Part shown: piece by piece, positions 21,976 through 33,228 of the stretch
How positions within the stretch are numbered: position 1 is the stretch's first letter
Layout: the number at the start of each line of letters is the position of its first letter
Source of the DNA: Lindgomyces ingoldianus
Taxonomy: Eukaryota; Ascomycota; Dothideomycetes; Pleosporales; Lindgomycetaceae
Length of the DNA: 64,000 bases
NCBI RefSeq assembly: GCF_010093535.1
Contig: NW_022985173.1
Location: forward strand, 415,919-479,918
Direction of reading: 5' to 3'
Position numbers and translations under genes: made by a program
Notes under the pieces: model-generated
The model's database searches: none
Told to the model about the DNA's origin: nothing
The model's input: only the letters and a program-made list of their open reading frames with translations

Positions 21976-22884
21976 TTATTTTGTAATAACAATCAAAAGC
22001 ACCAAAATAACAATCAACGCCACAATAATTGTCAAACTCCAATTCTCCCTCGCCTTCCTACCAATCCTGTCCAGCCTCCCCCTCGCGCGCCGAAACTGCG
22101 CCGCATGTCGATCAACCCCTTCATCGACCTCATCAAGCAAGAGCACGTGCCCATCTAGCTCGTCGCCAATCTGCATGCTCAACTCGCGCTGCCGTCCAAT
22201 GCTTTCACCGAGTCGGTCCAGCTGGTCGTCCTGCTCTTGGATGACTTGGCTGTGGTAGATGTGGATTTGCTCATTCGAGAGCGAGGACTGGTCTGGGTGG
22301 TCGGCATCGGAGGGGTCGTCGCGGTAGGGGAATAGAGCGGCGCGGTTGGGGTCCTCTGGGGAGTTGGAGCGGGGGGGGGAGGACCCTGATGGGTTGTCGC
22401 TGAAACGCACAGATTTGCTGACTTGGCGGGGTTTCTTTTGGGCCGCCGAGGTGAAGTCAGAGATGAGGGAGGGGTTGTTGGGGGTCATGAGGGTGGGAGA
22501 GTTGGTACTGGCGGTGGTAGGGTTGCTAGTGAATTGGGACGCCAGGTCGGAGAGTTGGGTGCGCAGACGGGGGAGTTGCGATGATATGGCGCTGGGAGAG
22601 GGTTAGCGGAGGGGATTGTGGGGTTGGTGGCTACGGACGGGGGCATCCGTGGGAGCAGGGAGTGGCGGGGATTAGTAGAGAGGGTAGGCATACTCATCCG
22701 GCCTGTCCTCGACCTGCGATTCCAGAGCCTCGATGCCAGAGCGCAGTTGGTCGAGCGAACGGGATATCTGGCCGTCTTGGGAGTTTGGGGAGAGACGGAG
22801 GGAAATTGCTCGCTGCCGCTCTAAGAGTGAGAGCTTAATGTGGTCTGCTAGGAGGAAGAGCTGGGGGGGGTTCGTTGTCGACAT
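21976..22884 (-). CDS. syn8: SNARE protein of the Syn8 type
   Basis: Coding exons on the minus strand are 22884-22694 and 22591-21976, giving 268 residues. The N-terminus has PPQLFLLADHIKLSLLERQR, which in fungi marks Syn8. A Ser/Pro-rich linker and NRAALFPYRD follow, then a SNARE coiled-coil (EQDDQLDRLGESIGRQREL through the layer-zero Gln region, about residues 175-235). A single C-terminal membrane anchor (LTIIVALIVILVLLIVITK) ends the protein, as expected for a tail-anchored t-SNARE in endosome/vacuole traffic. The intron has GTATGC, GCTAAC and CAG signals. An in-frame ATG at 22983 would add 33 residues, but the start at 22884 fits the usual family start. Divergent from the RING protein gene, 552 bp apart. 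Confidence 0.88.
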
Positions 22885-23436
22885 TGCGGCGGAGCTGTTT
22901 TCTTCCTGGGGGGAGTCGTCGCTGGAGAGTACCGAGATGGAGGTAGCGGGCGCAGAGGTGGCCAGAGGCGGCAGAGGAGGCAACTGGTCGGGCAGAAAGG
23001 GGCAGGCTGCAAGACTGTGCTAGGGTGTTGAGGACAACTCAGTATTAGATGTCTTAGAAGTTTGGTGGTTAGGGTTCCGCTGTTCCTCTCGTCCTCTGGT
23101 ACCTAGAGGTGCCGCTGACGGCTGATGTCGAAGCCACCCCGGGGCAGATGCATGTCAGTCCCGTGACCGGTGGCTTGGCCCTGCGGCGATCGGAGCGAGG
23201 AAGCGCATGCCAATTGATGTCTCGCATTTCTGCATCTGCACGACAACAGCGAGGTCCAGTGCTGGTGCCCGCATGAGTTGTTCCTTTCTTTTTGGGCGCT
23301 CGAGGCAACGCGAAACATGCACTCACTCCGTCCACGACTCCCAGCAACCCTCCATTAACGTGTTTAAATACCTGTCCCTCCCCGTCCTCGTTGCTCTTTA
23401 CCGAGCCTCCACTTCACTCCACCGCTCCTCTCTCCC
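22885..23436. promoter_or_regulatory. Divergent promoter region, syn8 / RING-TRAF gene
   Basis: This 552-bp region carries the promoters of two divergent genes. The last 60 bases before the RING gene start are C/T-rich. No defined factor site is clear. Confidence 0.45.
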
Positions 23437-25099
23437 ATGTCGTCGCCGTCACCCATCCCGCCGCCAAATGGCCGGCGGGGCTCGCGGGCCTCCAGCACGG
23501 CAGGCCTTGCAGCCCCAAGCAGCAACAGCAACAGCCTGAACGTCGCCTCAGAGCCGTCAGACTTGCTCGTGGTCGGTGGTCCTCCTAGTAGCCCTTCACC
23601 GTTGGCTCTCAGAGCATCCAACTCACCCTCGTCGAAGCATCGAAAGACCCGCGTCGCCAAAATATCCCCCGACGTCCACCTGCTCGAGTACGTCTCCCCC
23701 TGCGACAGCAACCTCGTCTGCCTCATCTGTCACTCGCCCTTCGACAAGCCCGTTCGCCTCGCCTGCGACCATTACTTCTGCGCCGACTGCCTGCAGCATG
23801 CCTGGAACGCCCAGCACGATGGCCACAGGACTTGTCCGACGTGTCGGAGTGGGGTCGACCCCGCCAACGACCCGTTGCCTGTGCCGCGGATATTGGAGAC
23901 GATGCTGGACGAGCTCGTCGTCAAGTGTCCGAATACCAAGTCAGGATGTAATTGGGTGGATCAGCGTGCCAATGTCCACGACCACGTCCTGCTCTACTGC
24001 GAGTACACGCTCGTCGAGTGCCCGTCCCACGATTGTCGTCTGCCCATCTCCCAGAAGGACTTCCACAAGGGCTGTCTGCATTACACTGTCAGCTGCGAGC
24101 ACTGTCATACCTCGTTGATGAGGAAGGACCTAGAGGTATGTGCCATTGTTTCAGTTTCGGCTTGACCCTATTAAATAGTTGCTTGTACAGGAACACCAGA
24201 AGACGACTTGCCCCAATCGGGCCACCTCATGTCCCCACTGCTGCGAGGAACTACTTCGAGTTGACCTCAGGGCCCACGTTAAGGATGTCTGTGCAAAGGC
24301 CATCGTTCCATGTCCTGGCACAATCGTTGGCTGTACCTTCACCGCCGAGCGGATCGAGGTCGTGGGGCACGGGCAGAGTTGCCCGATGGCGACAATGGCA
24401 CCTCATTTCCGAGACCAGCAAGCTCGAATCGAGAGGAACGAAGCTAGGTTGGAGCCCCTGGCCCGGAAAGTAGGAATCCTCGAAGACGGTCTCTCAAACA
24501 TCACAAATATGCTCTATCCGGCCAACGCCAATGACTCGTCCTTCCCTGTCACCAACCCCCTGGACCCCAACAACTCCGATTCCTTCCCACCTGCACCTCT
24601 GGTGCCGACGCCAGACTTCCGCCTCCCGCCAGCTTCATTTCCACCCGTCCCACCATCCGCCACTGACCAATCCCAAACCACCTTCAACAACCCCACTCAG
24701 CCTCCCTTCGACTCCCAAGTCCACCACCTCCTGACGTTACACGATTCTCTCCGAGACGAGGTCTCCCGGATCGCCAACGCACTCACCGACCTAGAAGGCC
24801 GCACCAACATGATGATCATCAACGAAAACCAACGGGTCAAAGACGAAATGCTGCATACCAATGCCGCTATCAATGGCATGCGCATGCAGTTACACTGGCT
24901 GATGAGTGCGACGCTGCAACAGCGCACGGCGAATTCTGCCGGTAGTTCAACGGCTGGAAGAGCGGCTAGTGGTGGAAGTGCCAGCGCGAGTGGAAGCTCC
25001 GGCACGCAAGGGACCGGCACCAGGTCAGCCCCTGGTGCTACGCTGCAAGCGCCGATGAGGAGACTAAGCGATTCTATTAGGCAAGTAACCAAGTTGTGA
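23437..25099 (+). CDS. RING finger / TRAF-type zinc finger protein, probable E3 ubiquitin ligase
   Basis: Coding exons 23437-24135 and 24191-25099 give 535 residues. A C3HC4 RING lies at about residues 95-136, with Cys95, Cys98, Cys110, His112, Cys115, Cys118, Cys133 and Cys136. Next come Cys/His-rich TRAF-type zinc fingers (about 155-285), in which NWVDQRANVHDH, CPHCCEELLRVDLRAHV and CPGTIVGC are typical. The remainder is a short coiled-coil, a Pro/Ser/Asn-rich linker and a second predicted helix (residues about 400-460), with a Gly/Ser-rich tail. RING plus TRAF fingers suggest a ubiquitin ligase, but there is no C-terminal MATH domain, so the substrate-binding mode is unknown. The single intron joins DLE to EHQ between zinc fingers. 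Confidence 0.87.
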
Positions 25100-25973
25100 G
25101 AGAGGGGGTGATGCAGGGCAAACGACTCTCTCTGTCCTGTGTCGCAATTGCAGACTCTCGACTACTGTGGGTGTCTCAAGGCTTTGTACGACTAACGAAT
25201 ATGAATTGACGAAAAGTGGGGTTTTTTGGGGTTCTGGCGTTTGTAAAGAAGGAAGTGAATGGGTCACATGTGTTTCAGATAATGGGACCTGGAACGATCC
25301 TCTTTAGCACAGGCGGGTTTTTTGTTCAAGCGGAGTTTCACGAAAAGCGGTTCTGGCTGTGGGTGTTACGGCAATACCCCCTTCTACTACCATGAGTATG
25401 GGAGCGTGCAAAAGTATTTTGTCTCGAGATTACTATTTTTAGGGAGTGGAGTGTGGATGGAATGTGGTGGACAAGCGTAGGAGGAAGAGGTGAAAAGTGT
25501 TTTAGACGAAGTAAAAGATATCCAAATAGTTTATCGAAAGTCGAGAGAGCTTCAAGTGTGATGGTGGACTTTGGGAAGAGTTGAGTAGCTGAAGTTAGTA
25601 TTCATATCATACTATATCACATGTATTTGTGAGCTTTCTTCTGTTCTGGGAGCGGAAAGATTCGTGAGGTTCATTTATATCCTACTCCCACCTATCCATC
25701 CATCTGCGCCCCCCTCGGCACGGAAACCCGCCTATCTTAGAGAAAGGAAACACCCCGACAGTTGGAGAAGATTAGAGAAATATCTACCTACCTAATTTAC
25801 CCCATCCCTCGGACTTCCTTGCACTAGAACATCCAAAACATGGATAGATTCGACTAACATAGAACTAGGCAGAAGCCTGCGTCCTCTCCCAACTCCGCCA
25901 AATCCCGGCAACTAGCCCACCCAGCAGTTCAAATACACGTCTTGAATGAAGTATACCAATCACGCTCCAAAAA
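25100..25973. other. Interval between convergent genes
   Basis: This is the 3' flank of the RING gene and of het-c. It is moderately A/T-rich with only short open frames. An alternative minus-strand frame reading past the het-c stop extends to 25865, but it would need an uncommon GTTGGT donor, so I leave it out of the model. Confidence 0.4.
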
Positions 25974-28775
25974 TTACCAACCTGAGCTCCCACCGCCAGA
26001 TCCCCACGCCCTTCCTGCCCCTTCCTGCTGTTGTCCTTGTCCTTGTCCCTGTCCCTGTCCATACCCTCCATACCCCCCCACTCCAGCATCATAACCCCCA
26101 GCCGCTGGCGGTGCGCCAGCTCCGCCAGAGTAATCCTCGTACCCCTGCTGGTAAGCCGTCGGCACCGTATACGCGGGCTCTGCGCCCTGTCCGCCTGAAT
26201 ATTGTCCATGGCCCCAAGCGTCGCCGCTGGGAGCAGGTGCATCGTACGTGTATCCTTCAGTCGATTGACCTTCGGCGTACGAGGATTGGTATGGCTGGAA
26301 CGAGCCCCAGTTTGAAGCGGGGAGGCCGGGAGAGGGTTGGGGGGAGTATCCTTGGTTTGGATCTTGTGCGTAGGGGTCACCGGATGAAGAGGGCCGACCG
26401 AAGTCGTCGCCGACTTCTCGCGGACGGCCGGTGGAGAGGAGGTTGAAGCCTGGACTTAATTTTTGGCCGAGTCCGCCGGGGAGGTTTGATGTTAGGGAAC
26501 CGAGAAGATTGCCGCCGCCGCCGCCTCCAGATCCAGAGTGAGCATGCCCGCCGCCGCCTCCCGAGTGTCCTCCATGGCCGTGGCTCTGACCTCCGCCATA
26601 GGAACCAAAACCCGCGTTTCCATGTCCGCCGTGGCCGTGCGTGTGGTCGTTTTGCCCGCTGTGATTCTTACCCGCGCGGACCGATTCCGAGCTCAGGATA
26701 TTGTTCAGACTATGTCCATGATCCGGTCGCTTATCAACCCATCTCTTAACAACATCGAACATGTTCCGGTGAATTTCGGACCTTTGATCCCGGATCGCAG
26801 GATGGTGGAACACCTGGACGCAATCATTCAAGACTTGGTCAACTGGAACATCAGGATGGTCCCACGCGTACACAACGCGCGGTGCCACGAACTGCAGGAT
26901 AGCCGTCGCAACTTGACCAGCGGGTTCGTTGAGGATGTTGGAAAAGTGGTCTTTACTGAGCATCGAATGAGTGGGGTTCGTCGAATACACGTCCGTCCAG
27001 GGTTCGAATTGATGCTTGCCACTGCTCTCTACTAACGCCGAAGACGAAAGCTTGAGTTGCTGTGACGCAGCTGTAATGATGGGCTGGACGAAAGGCGCGA
27101 GCAGGGACAGCACGAAGAGCGTTACACGCTCAGTGATGGTTTCGATGAGTTTTTCGAGTCCGGGAATTTTGGACACGATAGCGGAGATGGACCGCACGAC
27201 TTTGTCGCGGAATTCGAGGATCGGGTAGATCCTAGGGATCACGGTCGAGGGATCGAGGTTTGTACCTGGGATGTCGGGGCCTGGTGGGCCACCGACGGAG
27301 CCCGGAGGGGCGTCGAAGGTCATGGGTTGTTGGTATCCTCCATGTTGCCCATGTTGAGGTGGTCCGGCTCGTGAGCTGCTGTAGGCGTCGTAGCCTCCAC
27401 CAATGCCGCGTTGAGCATTCGCATTAGCCTGGGCATCGGAAGATGCTTTCAGAGAGAGCGCTTCTTGGATAAGATTACCAGTTCCAGGTACTTTGCTTAA
27501 GGCATCGCAAAGCGAACCACAGGGGTCTCCACCTCCACCCCCTTTGGTATTGGTGGTCAGCCCTGCGGCATCAGAGAGCGCAGTATTCACCTCATCAACT
27601 TCGGATTGCGTGAAATGATCCGTGGCCTCTCCTAGCACCGAATGGAAGAAATCTACGCCACCAAACGTCCCTGTGACCAATGGAAACACGTGCTTTCCAT
27701 GCAGGTTGATCTGTGTCTGAATTCCAGTGTGCGGGAATACATTATTGAATCCGAGCTCTCGGAGGGCAAGCTCCGTATAGTTAGTGTGAGCTCCGAAATC
27801 TTCAAGACAATGGAGACCCTGTCCCAGACACCGCAATGCCTCAGCAAGATCTTGATCACGCCCACGCTGGCCAGACGGACCGTGAGTGTACATTCTGCCA
27901 AAATGAATGGCGCGGGCAAAGGAAAACTTGACGTAGCCACTCGAAGTTGCCCAGCCGCCACGTTCATTTGCGATGTAGTTTTTCATGCCGGTTTGAGGGT
28001 CCACGGCCAACTCATCGTTCGTGACAGGGCCACGAAGGCGAGCGTCGAATTTCCGGGCGTCGAGGTTGTCGGCGTAGTCCTTGGGGTTGTCAATGTGCTC
28101 TTCTGGTCGGTAGACTCCCAGACGGTCGGCTGTGACTTCGAATTCCCCCGTGGCATAGCCGAAAGACATGAAGGAGAGGATCCAGACTAGGACTCGGATA
28201 GTTTCAGCCTGGGCGAAGGGTTAGGACTCGGCTTGATCATAGAACTTGTCGGAATATCAGCAGTATAGCTTTGGTCCGCCAAGCCTCTTCCTAGGAATAG
28301 AAAGATGGTTAAAGGGATGTAGACTTCTATCACAAAACAGACTTTGCCAGCTGATATCCCGCGATATGTACCAATATACAATAGAACTCACTTGAACGCT
28401 TTTGAGTGTACCAACGTCAACCGCCTATATACGATTAGTAATGAAGCTCTTCAATTATTTGTACCACTGGAAGCTCACCTGACTGTAGTCTCGGAGCCAA
28501 TTTCCAAAATAGACGCGCTGTTCACGAAGGTCAGCTTCCTAACTAGCTACTGTTCAAAGAGGTCACTGTACCTTAATCATCATAGAGTTCCACTTGTGAC
28601 CGCGCAGACACGCAACAGTCGCTAGCATATCTTCGATGTCTCCATGGCGCCAGTTTCGACCTTCAATCTTGGAGATAGACGCAATATTACCGGCGCCAAA
28701 AGCTTCAGCTTTGCCTGGCAAGAGAACAAGCAAAGCTATCGCAAGCAGCAAGACATACTTCCCCGAGATAGCCAT
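25974..28775 (-). CDS. het-c: HET-C heterokaryon incompatibility protein
   Basis: Coding exons on the minus strand are 28775-28572, 28517-28479, 28424-28392 and 28208-25974, giving 836 residues. Residues 1-25 form a signal peptide (hydrophobic core VLLLAIALLVLLPG). The mature start FGAGNIASIS, then NWRHGDIEDML, VYFGNWLRDYSQ, AVDVGTLK and FGYATGEFEVT, RPEEHIDNPKDYADN and NYIANERGGWATS are hallmarks of HET-C. The two central exons are only 39 and 33 bases but preserve the conserved sequence exactly. The C-terminal third is rich in Gly, His, Ser, Gln and Tyr, as in other HET-C proteins. In Neurospora crassa, HET-C alleles cause vegetative incompatibility and cell death together with the partner PIN-C. 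No PIN-C-like HET-domain gene is present here. Divergent from a large ankyrin gene. Confidence 0.94.
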
Positions 28776-29521
28776 TTCAACAGTAGCGAGAAAAAGCAGA
28801 TTCAGAAAGTGTAGTGGAGAGAGTTGAAAGAAGCTAAGAGGGAGTAAAGAAGTCGAAGCTGTCGTTGCAAAAGTTGGTCATTCGGGCCAGTCAGCCGTGA
28901 CGTTAACGCCGCTTCTGTGGCGGTGCGATTTGTGGCTCCACTATGATTCCCGCCGCTTAAGCAAGCTGCATTCGCCCACCAGTTCCTTTCTTGATTGAAG
29001 ATGATTTCGCTGCATCATGCTATGATTACGGCACGCAGTCAATTACCTTGCAGCGCCACGATACTGGAGCAAGTTCCAATGTACGAGGCTGAGCTTGCAC
29101 ATAGTAAAAGTCGTCTGCGCCACTACCCCTCCTTACCCCGCTAAACCCTACTCAGTCATGATAACACGAGAGTTCAGCTGAGGTCTGCCGTTCGCTGCTT
29201 ACTTGACTGGTCTCAGGCTGAAGCTTGTCTGGCCAGTGCTGGCCAATAGTGTATAATGCTCCAGCTCTCGTCGATGCAGCAGGGCAACACCGCTTTAGGC
29301 GGCCGCCTACTGCTGCCTTCCTCTCACCCACCTTCTTCAAAGTAACTGTCCAGCGTCCTTCCATCACTCTCATCATTTCCATTACTTCCATCATTCTACC
29401 GTTATCTCATCTTAAACCCCGTCATATATAACCTCATCCTCGCCCATCCCCGCTCTGATCTTAGCGAGCTTCCTCCAGCACTGAGAGCCGTCGAGAGCTG
29501 CTCACGTGCTTCATAGCAACT
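28776..29521. promoter_or_regulatory. Divergent promoter region, het-c / ankyrin gene
   Basis: This 746-bp region separates two divergent start codons. It includes a pyrimidine-rich segment at about 29320-29410 upstream of the ankyrin gene. Open frames are short and unremarkable. Confidence 0.45.
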
Positions 29522-32500
29522 ATGGCTTCCACTAATTCATCTAAAGATATCACCGCTGCAATGGGGAACCTGACTTTTGGAGATTTGAATGAAGATATCA
29601 ATTCTATCCGAACTGATTTCCGGCTTGGCCAACACTATCCGACAAGGCTGAGTGAAATCGGCGAAGAGGACGATGCGAGCTCCTGTGGGTCATGGCAAGA
29701 CGTATCGGACTCTGGTGAGAATGTAGTAGCCTTGGAGGAGGAGCAGAGCGACAAGGCTGTAAGCATAGAGTACGAGCAGAGCGGGAAAATCACCGAGCCC
29801 TCCACTGATGACTGTAAGGCCTTCTTCAAGGCCGCCATCCACGGGGATATCGACATGCTCCAGGAAAAGCTAGATCGAGGTGTCGACATTGAAGGAGAGA
29901 CCACAAAAGGCTTTACAGCACTTGTGATAGCCATCATGGAGATCCAAGTCGATGCTGTCAAGTTCCTCCTTCAAAAAGGAGCGGATCCCAGTCACCGCTC
30001 CAGAGGGTTGCCTCCCATGGTGCACGCCCTTACAAGAGTCCGACATGCGACCGAGCTCATGCAGGTGCTTCTTGACCATGGTGTTAATCTGAACACGATC
30101 TCCGGTCCGGACAACAAGGATGTTTTGCACTGGGCTGCATCGGAGGGCGAACGAAAAGCAGTTGAGTTCCTAATTAGTAGAGGTATGGATTTGGAGAAGA
30201 GATGTCGCCGAGGACGCACTCCACTCCTACTTGCCGCCGAATGTGGCCATACGGAGGTTGCAAAGATTTTGTTGCAGCACGGCGCGAATTTGGACGTGCG
30301 AAGCGACAATGGCGGTACTCCCCTCATCTGGTCCGCTTCGAATGACCATGCGGAGACGGTCAAGCTATGGTTGGAACATGAGGTGGACATCAATGCCACA
30401 GACAACTGCGGACTAAGTACGAATCCTCCTATATTTTCTGCAGTTGGCGCCTACTACGGGACATGAGCATGAAAGATCTGCACTGTCAAATCTCTTACTA
30501 GGTTTAGGGAGACAGTTGGCTTCCTGTAGACTCCTGATCTATTCTAAGCGTCCCTCGTTCAGTGGCAGGTGACTATACCCAGTATTTCCTCTAACTAACA
30601 GCTCGACTAGGTGCCGTCTTCCTCGCTAGCCACTTTGGGTGTCTTCAGAGTGTCAAGGTTCTACTTGGTAAGGGTGCGGATGCTTCTCTTCTTAGCAAAG
30701 AACCTTCCAACTTCTCGCCTATCATGGCAGCAGCCTGTAAAGGCCACTCGGAAGTCATCCAAGTCCTCATTGAGCATGGCTGTAACCTTAATGTTCAAAA
30801 CAACGCTGGCGAGGATGCGCTCGACCTGGCCATAAGTGACCGAAAGATTGAAGCTGTTCGAGTTCTGCTCGGCGCAATGGGCGGCGCAGACTATCCAAAA
30901 GACAGTGTCTCTCTTCAACTAGCTTTGGCAAACAATTACACTACTATGAAGGCGATTACATCGGTGGCGTCAATCATGTACCCCTCTGCTAGGAATGGAT
31001 GCGAAAATCCCGGGAAATTCGCTTGGATGGTCTGGGCTCTTGAAGAAGGTGGTGCGCTGGTAAAGCAACGAGCTATGCGTAAGATGCTGCACGCTGCTCT
31101 TGAAGACCAGGACGTTGAGTGGGTAAAGGCCCTCGCTGAACAGGGCTGCGATATGACTGCGCTTCTCGAGTCTGGCCACACACCATTTACCTTCGCAGTC
31201 GGCCATCGTAATACCGAGGTAATTCAAGTGCTTCTGAATTACGACGCAGACCCCAACAAACCGAATGCAGATGGTTTTACGGCGCTCGACTATGCTGTCA
31301 ATGAGATGAAAGATGGAAACGACGTTGAAATAGTAGACATCCTGCTCAAGAGCTTCCGATGCCGCATCAACATGGGCAACAACCCGGCCGATACAGTTTT
31401 CTCATATGTTCTAACCAGGGCGGAAGAATGGGGATCTAAAGCCGATGACCTTGCCATCCGCATGTTGGCGTCTGTGCAAGACATCAACGAGGATAGGGAT
31501 TCAGTTGGCTGCACTTTGCTCCATGTTGCCACTCTTCGCGAGCGAGAAGATTTCATCGACCTTTTACTCCGGCGCGGAGCTGACCTTGAGACTACCGACG
31601 AGTGTGGTGTCACACCACTGATTCTTGCAACCCAGCACAGTCCAAGAATGATACCCCTCCTCATCGAACGCGGAGCAAACGTCAATGCCAAATACAAGGC
31701 CAATGCTGGTGTCTTGGCTGCTGCCGCTGCACAAGGGAGCGTAGAGTCTCTGGAGTTTCTTGTCAATTATGGGCTCGACATCGAAGTTAAGACAGAGAAG
31801 GGTTATCCTCCACTGGCATGTGCATTAACTTGGGCCCAAGAAGACGCCGCGCTGTTTTTGATAGAGCAAGGGGCTGATGTTCACTGGAAGACAAATAACA
31901 AGGAGCAAACTGCGTTGCATTTTGCCGCCAAACAGACGCTTGAACACGTTGTCGAGGAGCTTCTCAAGCGGGATGTGAAAGTCAATGTCACGGATAGTGA
32001 AGGCTGGACTCCTTTACACGAGGTTAATATCATTCTCCCTCGGATTTTCTCCAGTTATTAACAACTTCAGGCATGTGCAACTGGCAACCCCAAAATCGTC
32101 GGCATGCTTCTCGATGCAGGAGCTGATATTGAAGCGGAGCTTCCTAACAAAGACCGACCCTTACATGTCGCACTCATCAACGAGCGAGAAGAAATTGCCG
32201 AACTACTCCTAACGAAGGGCGCGGATACTATTGAACGAGCATCTAAATTACGGAGTCCACTTCATCTCGCCGCTGAGTACGGTCTCCAAAGAGCCGCCCT
32301 CCTTCTCTTGGACAAGGGGTGTTCAACCGAAGCCGTCGATGAAGAGTCTTGGACACCCCTCTGCTGTTGTGGCTTCTCAGATGTAGTCCGAGTTCTCATT
32401 GACCACGGCGCAAATGTGGATTATGCCGATAAAGATAATTGGACGCCTCTACACCAAGCAGTCTCGAACGAAGATTTCTTGACTGCGCACATGTTATTGC

Positions 32501-32709
32501 GAGCTGGCGCGAAGATTGATGTTCGGACGACTGACGATGGCCTAAGTATTCTCGAGCGCGCCGAAGATATCGAGAATAGGGAACAGAGCGAGCGATTTGT
32601 CTCTTTACTTGAGGAAATGATCGAATTTAGAAAGGCTCAGGATTTGGAAGCGAATAAGGATGATATTGTGGAGGTAGATGAGGTGGTTGATATGGATAAA
32701 CTCCTCTAA
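29522..32709 (+). CDS. Large ankyrin-repeat protein
   Basis: Coding exons 29522-30416, 30611-32022 and 32071-32709 give 981 residues. After an acidic, probably disordered first 100 residues, almost the whole protein is ankyrin repeats, recognisable by recurring patterns such as GRTPLLLAAECGHTEVAKIL, GCTLLHVATLREREDFIDLL and WTPLHQAVSNEDFLTAHMLL. I count about 20 repeat units, several degenerate. There is no NACHT, NB-ARC, kinase or F-box domain and no membrane segment. The C-terminus is acidic. Ankyrin stacks bind proteins; the partner is unknown. The second intron is short and phase 0, and the first is longer than usual (194 bases) with a weaker GTACGA donor, so the repeat spanning it is the least certain part of the model. 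Head-to-head with het-c. Confidence 0.85.
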
Positions 32710-33228
32710 ATACGTCCAGGGTCAACATGCTGGTGTTAGGGAATGGTTTGGGGTGTTATGGATGCTTGCCAGCTTTCTCCGTGCATCATGAGGATCTTGA
32801 AGTCTACTTAAGGTAAGCGTGTTGCTGGTGATAGGTGTTTATATGGGTTTGGGTATTGTGTTTTGTATTTTGTGACATGAATTAATATCTTTTTGGGACC
32901 TGCCTTTTGATTGTTTTCTTATTGTTATTTTACTATACCTCGCAGACAACGGATACAAGCATCACTCGGTATCTCTATGGTTTTAGTCATATATGCTCAG
33001 GCCTTGTGCGCCTTCCCGCCCTTCCCCTTTTCGCCTACTACTTTTAGGAGTTTTCGAAAGCACTACTCTGGACTTTCCTGATATGCGGCATGACCTGAGA
33101 CTGCTCAGATTACCCGCTGACAATTGTCTTTCGACTTTACGTCTTCATTTGCTCTCTATATTCTTTTATCCGCTGCAGCATTTACCAACTTTTCCCCCGA
33201 TTAACATTCGCTCATCCCCATCGTCAAG
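32710..33228. other. Intergenic region between tandem genes
   Basis: This is the 3' flank of the ankyrin gene and the promoter of the next gene. The last 200 bases are pyrimidine-rich and A/T-rich. No coding sequence is evident. Confidence 0.4.
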
